A program made the position numbers and the translations under genes. Below are positions 1-9,400 of a stretch of 64,000 nucleotides of DNA, piece after piece; the first letter of the stretch is position 1; every line of letters begins with the position of its first letter. The stretch covers positions 124,001 through 188,000 of the forward strand of contig NZ_JAHTBL010000001.1 of the NCBI RefSeq assembly GCF_020177595.1, read 5' to 3'. The DNA is from Cognatishimia sp. MH4019 (lineage in GTDB: Bacteria > Pseudomonadota > Alphaproteobacteria > Rhodobacterales > Rhodobacteraceae). The notes under the pieces are model-generated. The model was given only the letters and a program-made list of their open reading frames with translations, searched no databases and had not been told where the DNA came from.

Positions 1-1
1 C

Positions 2-973
2 GTCAATGGCGGTATCATCCACGCTTATGGCTCCAACGCGCGGATGGGGCAGGGCGAATGGATGGTCGTGGAAGCCGACGAATCCGACGGCACCTTTAAC
101 CGCCTGCCTGCGACCATCGCCATCGTTACCAATATCGACCCCGAGCATATGGAGCATTGGGGTGATTTCGACACCCTGCGTCAGGGGTTCCTCGATTTCG
201 TCTCCAACATCCCGTTCTACGGTCTGGCCGTCTGCTGCACCGACCATGCCGAGGTGCAATCGCTGGTCGGCAAGATCACCGACCGTCGCGTCGTGACCTA
301 TGGCTTCAACGCCCAAGCCGATGTGCGCGCGATGAACCTGACCTATAAAGGCGGTGTGGCGCATTTCGACATCGCCCTGCAGGCCGAGGATATCGTGATC
401 GAAGATTGCAGCCTCCCTATGCCCGGTGATCACAACGTGTCCAACGCGTTGGCCGCCGTCGCCGTCGCCCGCCATCTGGGCATGAAAGCCGAGGAAATTC
501 GCGCAGCCTTGGCCTCGTTCGGAGGCGTCAACCGCCGCTTCACCAAGGTCGGCGATGTGAACGGTGTCACCATCATCGACGATTACGGCCACCACCCCGT
601 GGAAATCACCGCAGTCCTCAAAGCCGCCCGCCAAGCCACCGAAGGCCGCGTCATCGCGGTGCACCAACCCCACCGCTACTCGCGCCTGCACGATCTCTTC
701 GAAGACTTCTGCGCCTGTTTCAACGATGCCGATGTGGTGGCCATTGCCGAGGTTTTCTCGGCTGGCGAAGACCCCATCGAAGGCGCCTCCCGCGATGATC
801 TGGTCGCAGGCCTGATCCGCCACGGCCACCGCCACGCCCGCGCGATTGTCTCTGAGGATGATCTGGAGCGCCTCGTGCGCGAACAGGCCCGCCCGGGGGA
901 CATGGTCGTCTGCCTTGGCGCGGGCACAATCAGCACATGGGCCAACGGCCTGCCGGAGCGTCTGTCCAAGTGA
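2..973 (+). CDS. murC: UDP-N-acetylmuramate--L-alanine ligase (5' end cut by window edge)
   Basis: MurC adds L-alanine to UDP-MurNAc using ATP, the first step in building the peptidoglycan stem peptide in the cytoplasm. Only the last 323 codons are present; the reading frame is open from base 2, so the N-terminal Rossmann domain and the P-loop lie upstream. The visible part begins in the central ATPase domain, with EADESDGTF and the [12 protein letters not shown] segment typical of Mur ligases. It continues with the [14 protein letters not shown] segment and the C-terminal domain ([26 protein letters not shown]). It leads the cell-wall cluster, and the stop at 971-973 is followed at once by two AT-rich palindromes. 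Family assignment is secure. Confidence 0.97.
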   Translation, partial: VNGGIIHAYGSNARMGQGEWMVVEADESDGTFNRLPATIAIVTNIDPEHMEHWGDFDTLRQGFLDFVSNIPFYGLAVCCTDHAEVQSLVGKITDRRVVTYGFNAQADVRAMNLTYKGGVAHFDIALQAEDIVIEDCSLPMPGDHNVSNALAAVAVARHLGMKAEEIRAALASFGGVNRRFTKVGDVNGVTIIDDYGHHPVEITAVLKAARQATEGRVIAVHQPHRYSRLHDLFEDFCACFNDADVVAIAEVFSAGEDPIEGASRDDLVAGLIRHGHRHARAIVSEDDLERLVREQARPGDMVVCLGAGTISTWANGLPERLSK

Positions 974-1015
974 AGAATTTTCAGAAAATTCTGCCTAGAA
1001 AATTCTGAATTTTCT
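974..1015. repeat. Two adjacent 9-bp AT-rich palindromes after murC
   Basis: Palindrome A has arms 974-982 and 984-992 with a one-base loop. Palindrome B has arms 997-1005 and 1007-1015, again with a one-base loop. The left arm of A can also pair with the left arm of B over eight bases, so alternative folds exist. The element starts at the first base after the murC stop and ends 24 bases before the next start codon. It has no T-run, so a classical terminator is unlikely. A role in mRNA processing or as a DNA element is inference. Confidence 0.7.
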
Positions 1016-1039
1016 GACCCCGACATGTAAGGCGCGCCC

Positions 1040-1294
1040 ATGAGCCTCTCCCTCATCCTCGCCGCCCTCTGGGTGCTGGCCGCGACCGTCGTCGCCATGC
1101 TGCCCATGAAGCACCAGTACGCCCCCGGCGTGATCCTGCTGATCGCCGCCCCCTTCGGCATCGCCTTTATCGGCGCGCAACACGGCTGGCTCATCGCCGC
1201 CCTCGGCACAACCGCCTTCATCTCAATGTTCCGCAACCCCCTGCGCTACCTCTATAAACGCGCAAAAGGCGAACACCCCGAGATCCCCAAATGA
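1040..1294 (+). CDS. DUF2484 family small membrane protein (first copy)
   Basis: An 84-aa protein with two or three hydrophobic stretches: residues about 2-20 (LILAALWVLAATVVAMLP), 30-48 and 52-68. The C-terminus is basic (LYKRAKGEHPEIPK). It matches the DUF2484 family as I know it, a short protein found in Rhodobacterales between murC and murB; its function is unknown. The start follows AAGG with 7-base spacing. The stop overlaps the start of a second, related gene by 4 bases (ATGA), which implies translational coupling. Location suggests a membrane role tied to cell-wall synthesis, but that is inference. Confidence 0.85.
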   Translation: MSLSLILAALWVLAATVVAMLPMKHQYAPGVILLIAAPFGIAFIGAQHGWLIAALGTTAFISMFRNPLRYLYKRAKGEHPEIPK

Positions 1295-1539
1295 CGTACA
1301 GCCTCATCGCCGCCTGCCTCTGGCTCCTCATCGCCAACATCGCCGCGATGATCCCCAGCAAAGACAACCACTGGTCTCGCGCCTACGCCTTGATCGCCGT
1401 CGGCTTCCCGATCGTCGGCTGGGTCTGGTGGGAGGCTGGTATTTGGTGGGCTTTGGGTGTGCTGATCGCCGGAGGCTGGCTGCTGAAATGGCCGGTGATT
1501 TATGCGTGGCGGTGGGTGAAACGGACGTTGGGGCGGTAG
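1291..1539 (+). CDS. DUF2484 family small membrane protein (second copy)
   Basis: An 82-aa protein with the same plan as its upstream neighbour: an opening hydrophobic helix (SLIAACLWLLIANIAAMIPS), a middle helix around residues 29-45, a third around 48-68, and a basic tail (WRWVKRTLGR). The shared pattern LxAxLWxLxAxxxAMxP near the N-terminus points to tandem duplication of one gene. It is coupled to the first copy by an ATGA overlap. The function of DUF2484 is not known to me. The next gene downstream looks foreign to the cluster, so this pair probably once adjoined murB directly. Confidence 0.83.
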   Translation: MTYSLIAACLWLLIANIAAMIPSKDNHWSRAYALIAVGFPIVGWVWWEAGIWWALGVLIAGGWLLKWPVIYAWRWVKRTLGR

Positions 1540-1563
1540 TGGGTTGTTGGCCCGCTGATTGCG

Positions 1564-3234
1564 ATGCAAAGTGCAGATATGGTTGAGATTAGCGAAATTG
1601 TTGATGAAGAGAGCCTTCTTCATTGGTTAATTGAGCATCCGAAAGACGCGTCGATCTTAATAGCGCTGCGTTCTGCACTTCGCTCTTTGCCTGTATTTTG
1701 GGCTTGGATCTTCGCATCAAACTTACAAGAGAAAGATCCGCTATCGTTGCGGGTGCTGCGGTCTGCGCTCGCTTCGGCGGTTTTTGCAGCATCTCCTGAA
1801 AACACATCGATCAAGAACCGAGCCTTTGAAGCCTCGAAGGAGGCAGGGCGGTTTATGATTGGTGGTGCCTTTTCCCGCGGTGATGAAGGAGCGGTCCTTG
1901 CTCTTGCCGCGCAGCACGCAGGCGCTGCTCGTTCCGCGGTTTGTTCGGCTTACAGTGTTTTCCAAGACCCCACAGCGGAAGGTGATCCGTTTGTTATTCA
2001 GGTTAGTGCAGCTTTGACCATCAGATCTTTCTCTGAAGCTACGGCGCTGAACGTTTGGAAAGCAGTTCGATTTGATTGCACGGTCCATAAAGGAGGGAAT
2101 GGCTTTGCGGCACCTCTCTGGCCAATGTTTCAAGACCCATTGCATTGGTTAGACCTTAAGAAACGTCTGCTTGAAGACAGCCAAGTTGATTGGTCATTCT
2201 GGGTAGACTGGTATGATGAACTGATGCATGGCAAGGTTCGTTCCAATAGCGAATGGGAGATGCTGAAAGAGATCGTGTTGATCGACAACGAGGACTGGGA
2301 ACAAGGCCCCGCGCATATCAACCCGATGATTGCGGAAATTGTTGAGCGGTATGCAACGAAGACGCAATCCTCAGGTTCAATCACCCCGCAAGAACTTCTG
2401 ACCGCTGCGCTTTTCGACTTCTCCTATGACTCGCTCGAGAATGTCATGCGGGCCATACCAATGCCTGATGATTGGAAACATCTGGATGACGAGGAAGCTC
2501 TCAAACGGTTCCTAGGGGACGCTGAGGAAGTTGAAGACAGCCTTAAGACTCTGAGCCGCGCTTTAGAGGCAGAAGGCGGTGCTCTTCAAGGTGCCGGGGG
2601 CGTGCGTACCTATCTTGACGAGATATGCTCGGAACTTGCGCGCGCCGAAGACAAAGGCACTTTGCGGGTTGGTAAGCTGCTTGAGTATGGCAGGTTTGTT
2701 GAGGCCGCCGCACGCCGTGATGATATCGAAAGAGAGTTTGGCGTTCTGCATGAGCCGCTGAACTCGATTTCAAAGGACCTTCAAGAACTCATCCGCTCTC
2801 ATTTCGCGAATACGCTTGCGCGCTTTGCGGTTCTGAGGGAGCTGCGAATGGAAGATGCTGCCGACCCATGGGACGTGTTGCGCGATTTCCGAATACTCGT
2901 GGATCGCGTCCGATCTGGTGACGAAGGGCAACTTCCAGCCTTAGTGCGCGAGGACGTTGCCGTTCTGGACGATGTGCTAGATGGCATCGACCGGCTGACG
3001 CGCGACATTGACGGGGCAGCTAGTGACGAGGCGAAAGACAGTCTGAAGCGCGAACGAGACTTTCAGATGGCGAAGGTCGGTGCGACCGTTCAGACATATA
3101 AGGATCAAGCAGTTCAAGTGAGCGGGAAGGCCGCTGATGCTGCGGATACGACCTTGAAGGCCGTGAAACGCTTCGATGGGCTGTCTGATTTGGCGAGACG
3201 GATTTGGGATGGTGTGACTGGCGGTGGCGCGTAA
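1564..3234 (+). CDS. Unrecognised 556-aa protein inserted in the cell-wall cluster
   Basis: I do not recognise the family. The protein is largely helical, with no signal peptide or transmembrane helix. A Trp-rich centre stands out: W210, W213, W216-Y217 (WSFWVDWYD), W231, and a DWEQGP segment at 244-249. I have the impression of similar DWxFWxDWY...DWxxGP stretches in other alphaproteobacterial hypothetical proteins, but cannot confirm this. The last 130 residues are charged, probably coiled-coil helices, ending in a Gly-rich tail. GC is visibly lower than in its neighbours (one 60-base line counted at about 47%, against 63% in murC). It separates the DUF2484 pair from murB, and no clear ribosome binding site precedes the ATG. 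The start could also be 1579. Recent insertion or transfer is inference. Confidence 0.8.
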   Translation: MQSADMVEISEIVDEESLLHWLIEHPKDASILIALRSALRSLPVFWAWIFASNLQEKDPLSLRVLRSALASAVFAASPENTSIKNRAFEASKEAGRFMIGGAFSRGDEGAVLALAAQHAGAARSAVCSAYSVFQDPTAEGDPFVIQVSAALTIRSFSEATALNVWKAVRFDCTVHKGGNGFAAPLWPMFQDPLHWLDLKKRLLEDSQVDWSFWVDWYDELMHGKVRSNSEWEMLKEIVLIDNEDWEQGPAHINPMIAEIVERYATKTQSSGSITPQELLTAALFDFSYDSLENVMRAIPMPDDWKHLDDEEALKRFLGDAEEVEDSLKTLSRALEAEGGALQGAGGVRTYLDEICSELARAEDKGTLRVGKLLEYGRFVEAAARRDDIEREFGVLHEPLNSISKDLQELIRSHFANTLARFAVLRELRMEDAADPWDVLRDFRILVDRVRSGDEGQLPALVREDVAVLDDVLDGIDRLTRDIDGAASDEAKDSLKRERDFQMAKVGATVQTYKDQAVQVSGKAADAADTTLKAVKRFDGLSDLARRIWDGVTGGGA

Positions 3235-3276
3235 TCTCCCTTGATCCAACTCGATCCCCAAACTACCACCCACCTC

Positions 3277-4215
3277 ATGACCACTCTCTCAACCCCACGC
3301 GGCATGCTCACGCCGAACCGTCCGCTCAAGGACCTCACTTGGCTCCGTGTTGGTGGCCCTGCGGATTACCTGTTCCAGCCAGCGGACGTTAAGGAGCTCA
3401 AGGACTTCCTCAAAGCGCTGCCCGCCGACACCAAGGTTTTCCCCATGGGCGTGGGCTCGAACCTGATCGTCCGCGATGGCGGCATCCGCGCGGTCGTGAT
3501 CCGGATGGGGCGGGGTTTCAACGGCATTGAAATCAACGACAACGAAGTCACCGCAGGCGTCGCGGCCCTCGACGCCCATGTGGCGCGCAAGGCCGCCGAC
3601 CAAGGCCTCGACCTGACGTTCCTGCGCACCATTCCCGGGGCCATCGGCGGAGCCATAAGGATGAACGCGGGGTGCTATGGTTCCTATGTGGCGGATGTGT
3701 TCCAGTCGGCTCAAGCGATCACACGCGACGGCGAAGAGGTGACACTGACCGCAAAAGACCTCAACTTTGCCTACCGCCAAAGCGATCTGCCCGAGGGCTG
3801 GGTCCTCACCCAAGCGACCTTCCGCGCACCCAGGGGCGACCCTGATGCCCTGCACGCCCGCATGGAAGCCCAGCTGAAAAAGCGCGACGAAACCCAGCCC
3901 ACAAAAGACCGCACCGCAGGCTCCACCTTCCGCAACCCCGCCGGATTTTCCTCGACCGGCCAAGCAGATGACAGTCACGAGCTGAAAGCGTGGAAGGTGA
4001 TCGACAACGCCGGACTGCGTGGTGCAACCCTTGGCGGCGCGCAGATGTCGCCCAAGCATCCCAACTTTCTTGTCAACACCGGCACGGCGACAGCGGCCGA
4101 TCTGGAAAACCTTGGCGAGCACGTACGCAAAAGGGTTTACGAAACCAGTGGGATAGAGCTACAGTGGGAAATTATGAGGGTCGGTGAACCGACCCCGACA
4201 GGCACGAACGAATAA
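3277..4215 (+). CDS. murB: UDP-N-acetylenolpyruvoylglucosamine reductase
   Basis: MurB reduces UDP-GlcNAc-enolpyruvate to UDP-MurNAc with NADPH and bound FAD. The 312-aa protein has the FAD-domain segment [13 protein letters not shown] (about 21-33), the phosphate-binding [17 protein letters not shown] stretch, AGSTFRNP with the probable catalytic Ser216, and the C-terminal LQWEI with probable catalytic Glu298. The start at 3277 is preferred over an in-frame TTG at 3241 because it gives the usual N-terminal length; an ATG at 3304 is the alternative. It is followed 53 bases later by ddl. Confidence 0.96.
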   Translation: MTTLSTPRGMLTPNRPLKDLTWLRVGGPADYLFQPADVKELKDFLKALPADTKVFPMGVGSNLIVRDGGIRAVVIRMGRGFNGIEINDNEVTAGVAALDAHVARKAADQGLDLTFLRTIPGAIGGAIRMNAGCYGSYVADVFQSAQAITRDGEEVTLTAKDLNFAYRQSDLPEGWVLTQATFRAPRGDPDALHARMEAQLKKRDETQPTKDRTAGSTFRNPAGFSSTGQADDSHELKAWKVIDNAGLRGATLGGAQMSPKHPNFLVNTGTATAADLENLGEHVRKRVYETSGIELQWEIMRVGEPTPTGTNE

Positions 4216-4268
4216 ACAAGAAACGGGTCGCACAAGACGACCTGCGGTAAAACTGAGGCGCACACGGG

Positions 4269-5180
4269 ATGTCGAGCAGGACACCCCCGAAAGTGGCGGT
4301 ATTGATGGGCGGACCTTCGGCTGAGCGCGAAGTGTCTTTGTCCACCGGGCGTGAATGCGCCGCCGCTTTACGGGACGAAGGATTCACTGTGATCGAGCTG
4401 GACGCGGGTCCGGACCTGATGACGCGTCTTTCGGACGCGGCCCCTGACGTTGTGTTCAACGCGTTGCATGGCCGCTGGGGCGAGGACGGCTGCGTGCAGG
4501 GCCTCCTTGAGTGGCTGCAAATCCCCTACACCCATTCCGGTGTGCTGGCCTCGGCGCTCGCGATGGACAAGCAGCGCTCCAAGGATGTCTATAAAACCCA
4601 CGGTCTGCCCGTTGTGGAGAGCGTGATTGCGCTCGCCAAAGACGTCCAAGCCGCCCATGTCATGCCGCCGCCCTATGTAGTGAAGCCCAATAACGAAGGC
4701 TCCAGCGTCGGCGTCTATCTGGTACACGAGGACGACCAGCCCCCACGCCTGAACGCTGAAATGCCGGACGCGGTCATGGTCGAAGCCTTCGCGCCGGGTC
4801 GCGAACTCACCACCACGGTCATTGGCGACCGCCCCCTGACCGTCACGGATATCGTAACCGACGGCTGGTATGACTACGCCGCCAAATATGAAGAGGGCGG
4901 GTCGCACCACGTTGTCCCCGCCGACATCCCGCAAGACATCTTCGACGCCTGCATGGACTATGCTGTCCGCGCCCATAACGCGCTGGGCTGCCGCGGCGTG
5001 TCGCGCACCGATTTCCGCTGGGACGAAAGCAAAGGTCTCAAGGGCCTGATCCTGCTGGAGACCAACACGCAACCCGGAATGACGCCCACATCGCTCACCC
5101 CTGAGCAGGCGCAGAAAACCGGAATGTCTTTCGGCAAGCTCTGCCGCTGGATGGTTGAGGACGCGTCATGCAACCGATGA
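4269..5180 (+). CDS. ddl: D-alanine--D-alanine ligase
   Basis: Ddl joins two D-alanines with ATP to make the terminal dipeptide of the peptidoglycan precursor. The 303-aa protein is of normal length. It has the N-terminal GGPSAEREVSLSTG motif, NALHGRWGEDGCVQG, the ATP-grasp segments PYVVKPNNEGSSVGVY and VMVEAFAPGREL, and a C-terminal metal-binding LLETNTQPGMT. Its last 13 bases overlap the start of ftsQ, so the two are probably translated together. Usual position for a Rhodobacterales cell-wall cluster. Confidence 0.97.
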   Translation: MSSRTPPKVAVLMGGPSAEREVSLSTGRECAAALRDEGFTVIELDAGPDLMTRLSDAAPDVVFNALHGRWGEDGCVQGLLEWLQIPYTHSGVLASALAMDKQRSKDVYKTHGLPVVESVIALAKDVQAAHVMPPPYVVKPNNEGSSVGVYLVHEDDQPPRLNAEMPDAVMVEAFAPGRELTTTVIGDRPLTVTDIVTDGWYDYAAKYEEGGSHHVVPADIPQDIFDACMDYAVRAHNALGCRGVSRTDFRWDESKGLKGLILLETNTQPGMTPTSLTPEQAQKTGMSFGKLCRWMVEDASCNR

Positions 5181-6064
5181 CCGCCAGCCGTCCTGCCGCG
5201 CCCCGCCGCGATCCCGCACCGTCCCGTTGGGCCTATAGGATGCACCGGCTCTGGCTGACACCGCTCTTCCGCGCGCTGCTCCGCGTGGGGGTCCCGGCCT
5301 TTCTGCTCGTTTTCACCGCCGGTGCCTATTTCGCCAACCCCGACAACCGCGAAAAGGCGGGCCTGATGGTGGCCGATCTGCGCAACCAGATCGAAACGCG
5401 CCCCGAATTCATGGTTAAACTGATGGCCATCGACGGCGCGTCCGAGCCGCTCGCCGAAGACATTCGCCGCGTCTTCCCGGTGGAATTCCCGATCTCTTCC
5501 TTCGATCTGGATCTGGCGCAAATGCAGCGCGATATTGAAGAGCTTGCCGCTGTGGAAGACGCCGCCGTGCGCATCAAGCCCGGCGGCGTTCTGGAGTTGC
5601 AGATCACCGAACGTATCCCCGCCATCGTCTGGCGCTCCCCCGAAGGCGTCAAGCTGCTGGACCGTGAAGGCTATGTCGTCGCCGACATTCCCGCCCGTCT
5701 CAGCCGCCCTGACCTGCCGCTGATTTCCGGCGAAGGCGCTGCCGACCACGCCACCGAAGCGCTTGAACTCCTCGCCGTCTCCGCCCCCATCGCTGACCGC
5801 ATCCGCGGTCTGGTGCGCATGGGCGAGCGCCGCTGGGACGTGGCCCTTGATCGCGACCAACGCATCCTGTTGCCCGAAGAGGGCGCCGTGGCCGCGTTGG
5901 AGCGTGTGATCGTTCTGGATCACGCCAAAGACATGTTGGCCCGCGACCTTGCGGTCGTGGACATCCGAAATGCCAGCCGGCCAACGATCCGGCTGAATAC
6001 AACAGCAGTCGAAGAACTGCGTCGCATACGCGACATCCAGACCGGGCAAAATGGGGCAGAATAG
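5168..6064 (+). CDS. ftsQ: Cell division protein FtsQ
   Basis: FtsQ is a bitopic inner-membrane divisome protein linking the cytoplasmic ring to periplasmic wall synthesis. The 298 residues comprise a basic cytoplasmic N-terminus (1-35), one transmembrane helix at about 36-55, a POTRA-type domain beginning near residue 76 (MVKLMAIDGASEPLAEDIR), and a beta-rich C-terminal domain ending LNTTAVEELRRI. The start ATG lies inside the ddl coding region (13-base overlap); a second ATG three codons later is possible. ftsA follows after 3 bases. Confidence 0.95.
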   Translation: MQPMTASRPAAPRRDPAPSRWAYRMHRLWLTPLFRALLRVGVPAFLLVFTAGAYFANPDNREKAGLMVADLRNQIETRPEFMVKLMAIDGASEPLAEDIRRVFPVEFPISSFDLDLAQMQRDIEELAAVEDAAVRIKPGGVLELQITERIPAIVWRSPEGVKLLDREGYVVADIPARLSRPDLPLISGEGAADHATEALELLAVSAPIADRIRGLVRMGERRWDVALDRDQRILLPEEGAVAALERVIVLDHAKDMLARDLAVVDIRNASRPTIRLNTTAVEELRRIRDIQTGQNGAE

Positions 6065-6067
6065 AAG

Positions 6068-7402
6068 ATGACCGACCTTTACCAGACCCAACGGGCCATG
6101 AGGAACATGCGGCAAGCCGCCATGCAGCGCGGTGTGATTGCGATCCTCGATATTGGCAGCAGCAAGATCGCCTGTCTGGTGCTGCGCTTTGATGGTCCGT
6201 CGCAGTTTTCCGACGCCGATGGCATCGGCTCGCTCGCCGGTCAGTCCAGCTTTCGGGTGATCGGCGCAGCCACGACCCGGTCGCGCGGTGTCCGCTTTGG
6301 TGAGATTGACGCCATGCAAGAGACCGAACGTGCGATCCGCACCGCTGTGCAAGCCGCCCAGAAGATGGCCAACACGCGCGTCGATCATGTGATCGCCTGT
6401 TTTGCCGGGGCCCGCCCGCGTTCCTACGGCCTTGATGGCATGGTCGAGTTGGACGAAAACATCGCGACCGAGCAGGACATCGCCCGTGTCATGGCCTCCT
6501 GCGATGTGCCCGATTTTGGTGACGGGCGCGAGGTGCTTCACGCTCAGCCCGTCAACTTCGCCATCGACCACCGCTCTGGCCTCAGCGATCCGCGCGGGCA
6601 GATGGGCAACGAACTGGCCGTCGATATGCACCTGCTCACGGTCGATGAAACGGTGATCCAGAACCTGCTTTATTGCATCAAGCGCTGTGATCTTGAACTC
6701 GCTGGGCTTGCGTCGTCGTCCTACGTCTCCGGCATCTCGTCGCTGGTGGAGGATGAACAGGAACTGGGCGCAGCCTGTATCGACCTCGGCGGCGGGGCCA
6801 CCGGCCTGTCGATCTTTATGCGCAAGCACATGATCTATTCCGACGCCGTGCGTCTGGGTGGGGAGCATGTCACCTCAGACATCTCCATGGGCCTGCAAGT
6901 CCCACCCGCGACCGCCGAACGGATCAAAACCTTCTACGGCGGCGTTGTCGCCACCGGCATGGACGACCGCGAGATGATCGAAATCGGCGGTGATACCGGC
7001 GATTGGGAGCATGACCGCCGCACGGTCAGCCGCGCTGAACTGATCGGGATCATGCGCCCAAGGGTCGAGGAAATCCTCGAAGAGGTCCGCGTCCGTCTGG
7101 ACGCCGCCGGGTTCGAGCATCTGCCCAGCCAGCAGATCGTTCTGACCGGCGGTGGCAGCCAGATCCCCGGCCTCGATGGTCTGGCCTCCAAGATCCTCGG
7201 CCAGCAGGTACGCCTGGGCCGCCCGCTGCGCGTGCAAGGTCTTCCACAAGCCGCAACTGGACCCGCTTTTGCGTCTTCCGTTGGCCTGTGCCTCTTTGCC
7301 GCAAACCCGCAAGACGAATGGTGGGACTTCGAAGTTCCCGCCGAAAAATACCCGGCGCGATCGCTGAAACGCGCGATCCGCTGGTTCAAGGACAACTGGT
7401 AG
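6068..7402 (+). CDS. ftsA: Cell division protein FtsA
   Basis: FtsA is an actin-like ATPase that tethers FtsZ filaments to the inner membrane. The 444-aa protein has the first phosphate loop AILDIGSSKIACLVL (about residues 25-39), the second ACIDLGGGATGLSIF, and an adenosine-motif region (IVLTGGGSQIPGLDGLA). It ends in a short amphipathic helix (LKRAIRWFKDNW), the expected membrane-targeting sequence. An insertion GPSQFSDADGIGSLAGQSS near residues 42-60 lengthens the N-terminal part, as I recall from other alphaproteobacteria. It follows ftsQ by 3 bases. A 169-base spacer with its own inverted repeat separates it from ftsZ. Confidence 0.96.
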   Translation: MTDLYQTQRAMRNMRQAAMQRGVIAILDIGSSKIACLVLRFDGPSQFSDADGIGSLAGQSSFRVIGAATTRSRGVRFGEIDAMQETERAIRTAVQAAQKMANTRVDHVIACFAGARPRSYGLDGMVELDENIATEQDIARVMASCDVPDFGDGREVLHAQPVNFAIDHRSGLSDPRGQMGNELAVDMHLLTVDETVIQNLLYCIKRCDLELAGLASSSYVSGISSLVEDEQELGAACIDLGGGATGLSIFMRKHMIYSDAVRLGGEHVTSDISMGLQVPPATAERIKTFYGGVVATGMDDREMIEIGGDTGDWEHDRRTVSRAELIGIMRPRVEEILEEVRVRLDAAGFEHLPSQQIVLTGGGSQIPGLDGLASKILGQQVRLGRPLRVQGLPQAATGPAFASSVGLCLFAANPQDEWWDFEVPAEKYPARSLKRAIRWFKDNW

Positions 7403-7450
7403 ACGCTAAATCTGGGGTGTTGAGCGAAATACCGCTGAAAACCCTTAAGA

Positions 7451-7481
7451 AAACACGACATTTTGCGTCAAAATCGTGTTT
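7451..7481. promoter_or_regulatory. Inverted repeat in the ftsA-ftsZ spacer
   Basis: Arms AAACACGA (7451-7458) and TCGTGTTT (7474-7481) flank a 15-base centre, and the repeat is followed by further T residues. It could be a weak terminator for ftsA (AT-rich stem, T-run) or a protein-binding site for an ftsZ promoter in the remaining 90 bases. The sequence alone does not decide between them. Confidence 0.5.
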
Positions 7482-7571
7482 TTTGGGTGACGTGATGGGA
7501 ATGTCACGCTAGCATTGGCGCTAATTCGGGGGTCAACCCCCTCAAAATGGCAGATAACAGGCGGACACATT

Positions 7572-9194
7572 ATGACTTTGACCCTTTCGATGCCCGGGCA
7601 GGAAGACTTGAAACCCCGTATCACCGTCTTCGGTGTCGGCGGCGCTGGCGGCAATGCCGTCAACAACATGATCGAGAAAGAGCTCGACGGGGTCGAGTTC
7701 GTCACAGCCAACACCGACGCGCAGGCGCTGCAGCAGTCGATGGCACAAGCCAAAATCCAGATGGGCGTGAAAGTCACCGAAGGTTTGGGGGCAGGGGCCC
7801 GCGCAACCGTTGGTGCCGCCGCCGCTGAAGAAAGCATCGAACAGATCGTCGATCACCTTGCCGGCGCGCATATGTGCTTCATCACCGCTGGCATGGGGGG
7901 CGGCACCGGGACGGGGGCTGCTCCGATCATCGCCCAAGCGGCGCGTGAGTTGGGCGTTCTGACCGTCGGTGTCGTGACCAAGCCTTTCCAGTTTGAAGGC
8001 GGCAAGCGTATGCGTCAGGCCGAAGACGGCGTGGAGGCGCTGCAAAAGGTCGTCGATACGCTGATCATCATCCCGAACCAGAACCTGTTCCGTCTCGCCA
8101 ACGAAAAGACCACGTTCACCGAAGCCTTCTCGATGGCCGATGACGTGCTTTACCAAGGTGTCAAAGGCGTGACCGACCTGATGGTCCGTCCGGGCCTCAT
8201 CAACCTCGACTTCGCAGACGTCCGCGCTGTGATGGACGAGATGGGCAAAGCCATGATGGGTACAGGCGAGGCCACGGGCGAAGATCGCGCGATCCAAGCC
8301 GCCGAGAAAGCCATCGCTAACCCGCTGCTCGATGAAATTTCACTGCGCGGCGCCAATGGCGTTCTGATCAACATCACCGGTGGCTACGACCTGACGTTGT
8401 TTGAACTGGACGAAGCCGCAAACCGCATCCGCGAAGAGGTTGACCCCGACGCCAACATCATCGTCGGCTCGACCCTCGACACTGGTATGGAAGGCACGAT
8501 GCGCGTCAGCGTTGTTGCCACCGGCATTGACGCCACCGAAAGCAACGCTGAAACACCGTTGCCGCGCCGTTCGCTGGCCGAGCCGCTGAAGCCGGTCGAA
8601 GACGCGGCCGAAGACGTCGCCGAAGCCGTTGAGGAAACGCCCGCCTTCGCACCTGCCGCTGCCGCAGCCCCCGCTGCCGCAACCGCGACCATGCCCGAGC
8701 CGTCCTTGCTGGACCGTATGGAGCCTGAACAGCCTCAGGCCGCACCCGCTCAGCCCGTGTTCGAGCCGCGCTTTGAAGCCCGGGCAGAGCCTGAAGCGAC
8801 AGACGATCTGCCGCCCCCGGCCTACCAACCCCAGCCCGCCGCGGCTGAGGTTGAAACACCCGAAGCCGCCGCCTTTGTGGCGCCCAAAGCACCTCAGCCC
8901 GGCGCACCGTCTCCCCAGGCGATGGCGCGTTTGCAGGCCGCTGTTCAGAAGGTTCCGACCCAACAGGCAGCAGCTCCCGCGCCACAGCCTCAGGCCGAAG
9001 CCGACAAGCCGCGTTTCGGGATCAACTCGCTGATCAATCGTATGACGGGCCATGGCACCGAAGGCGCAGAACGCGCGGCCCCCGCGCCGATGCGCCAGCA
9101 ACCGCCAGTGCAATCCTATGATGACGAGCCGGAAGCCGACCCCGAACAGGAGCGGATCGAAATCCCCGCCTTCCTGCGTCGGCAAGCCAACTAG
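7572..9194 (+). CDS. ftsZ: Cell division protein FtsZ with long C-terminal linker
   Basis: FtsZ is the tubulin-like GTPase that forms the division ring. The start at 7572 gives [20 protein letters not shown], the normal alphaproteobacterial N-terminus. The tubulin signature GGGTGTG is at residues 109-115 and the [14 protein letters not shown] nucleotide loop near residue 20. The globular part ends near residue 320. About 200 residues rich in Ala, Pro, Glu and Gln follow, then the conserved FtsA-binding peptide [11 protein letters not shown]. The total of 540 aa is much longer than the 383 aa of Escherichia coli, but long linkers are known in alphaproteobacteria. It is followed by a strong terminator. 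Confidence 0.97.
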   Translation: MTLTLSMPGQEDLKPRITVFGVGGAGGNAVNNMIEKELDGVEFVTANTDAQALQQSMAQAKIQMGVKVTEGLGAGARATVGAAAAEESIEQIVDHLAGAHMCFITAGMGGGTGTGAAPIIAQAARELGVLTVGVVTKPFQFEGGKRMRQAEDGVEALQKVVDTLIIIPNQNLFRLANEKTTFTEAFSMADDVLYQGVKGVTDLMVRPGLINLDFADVRAVMDEMGKAMMGTGEATGEDRAIQAAEKAIANPLLDEISLRGANGVLINITGGYDLTLFELDEAANRIREEVDPDANIIVGSTLDTGMEGTMRVSVVATGIDATESNAETPLPRRSLAEPLKPVEDAAEDVAEAVEETPAFAPAAAAAPAAATATMPEPSLLDRMEPEQPQAAPAQPVFEPRFEARAEPEATDDLPPPAYQPQPAAAEVETPEAAAFVAPKAPQPGAPSPQAMARLQAAVQKVPTQQAAAPAPQPQAEADKPRFGINSLINRMTGHGTEGAERAAPAPMRQQPPVQSYDDEPEADPEQERIEIPAFLRRQAN

Positions 9195-9216
9195 AATACG
9201 TCACATTTGAAACATT

Positions 9217-9247
9217 AAAGGCCACCTTCGGGTGGCCTTTTCTTTTT
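9217..9247 (+). terminator. Rho-independent terminator after ftsZ
   Basis: A perfect 10-bp stem (9217-9226 with 9231-9240) closed by a TTCG tetraloop and followed by TCTTTTTATT. It begins 22 bases after the ftsZ stop and should separate the division genes from lpxC. Confidence 0.93.
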
Positions 9248-9400
9248 ATTGTCAATGACTTGCCAGGTATCAGCAAAAATATGCCGACGTGATTCTACAT
9301 GTTTCAGCTCGTTACAAAGAGTGAGTTGAGACCCACCCGACCCGTAGATAGGTATGTTCTGCACCAGCGAAAAAATGTGGTGTGTCGACTTGAGGCAAAC

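Noticed and set aside
4958-6868. Long open frame on the minus strand opposite ftsQ and ftsA
   Set aside because: Shadow of GC-rich codons in the real genes; its translation has no recognisable domain.
9299-9400. Upstream in-frame extension of lpxC from an ATG
   Set aside because: The 34 added residues do not fit the family N-terminus; the GTG at 9401 has the ribosome binding site.
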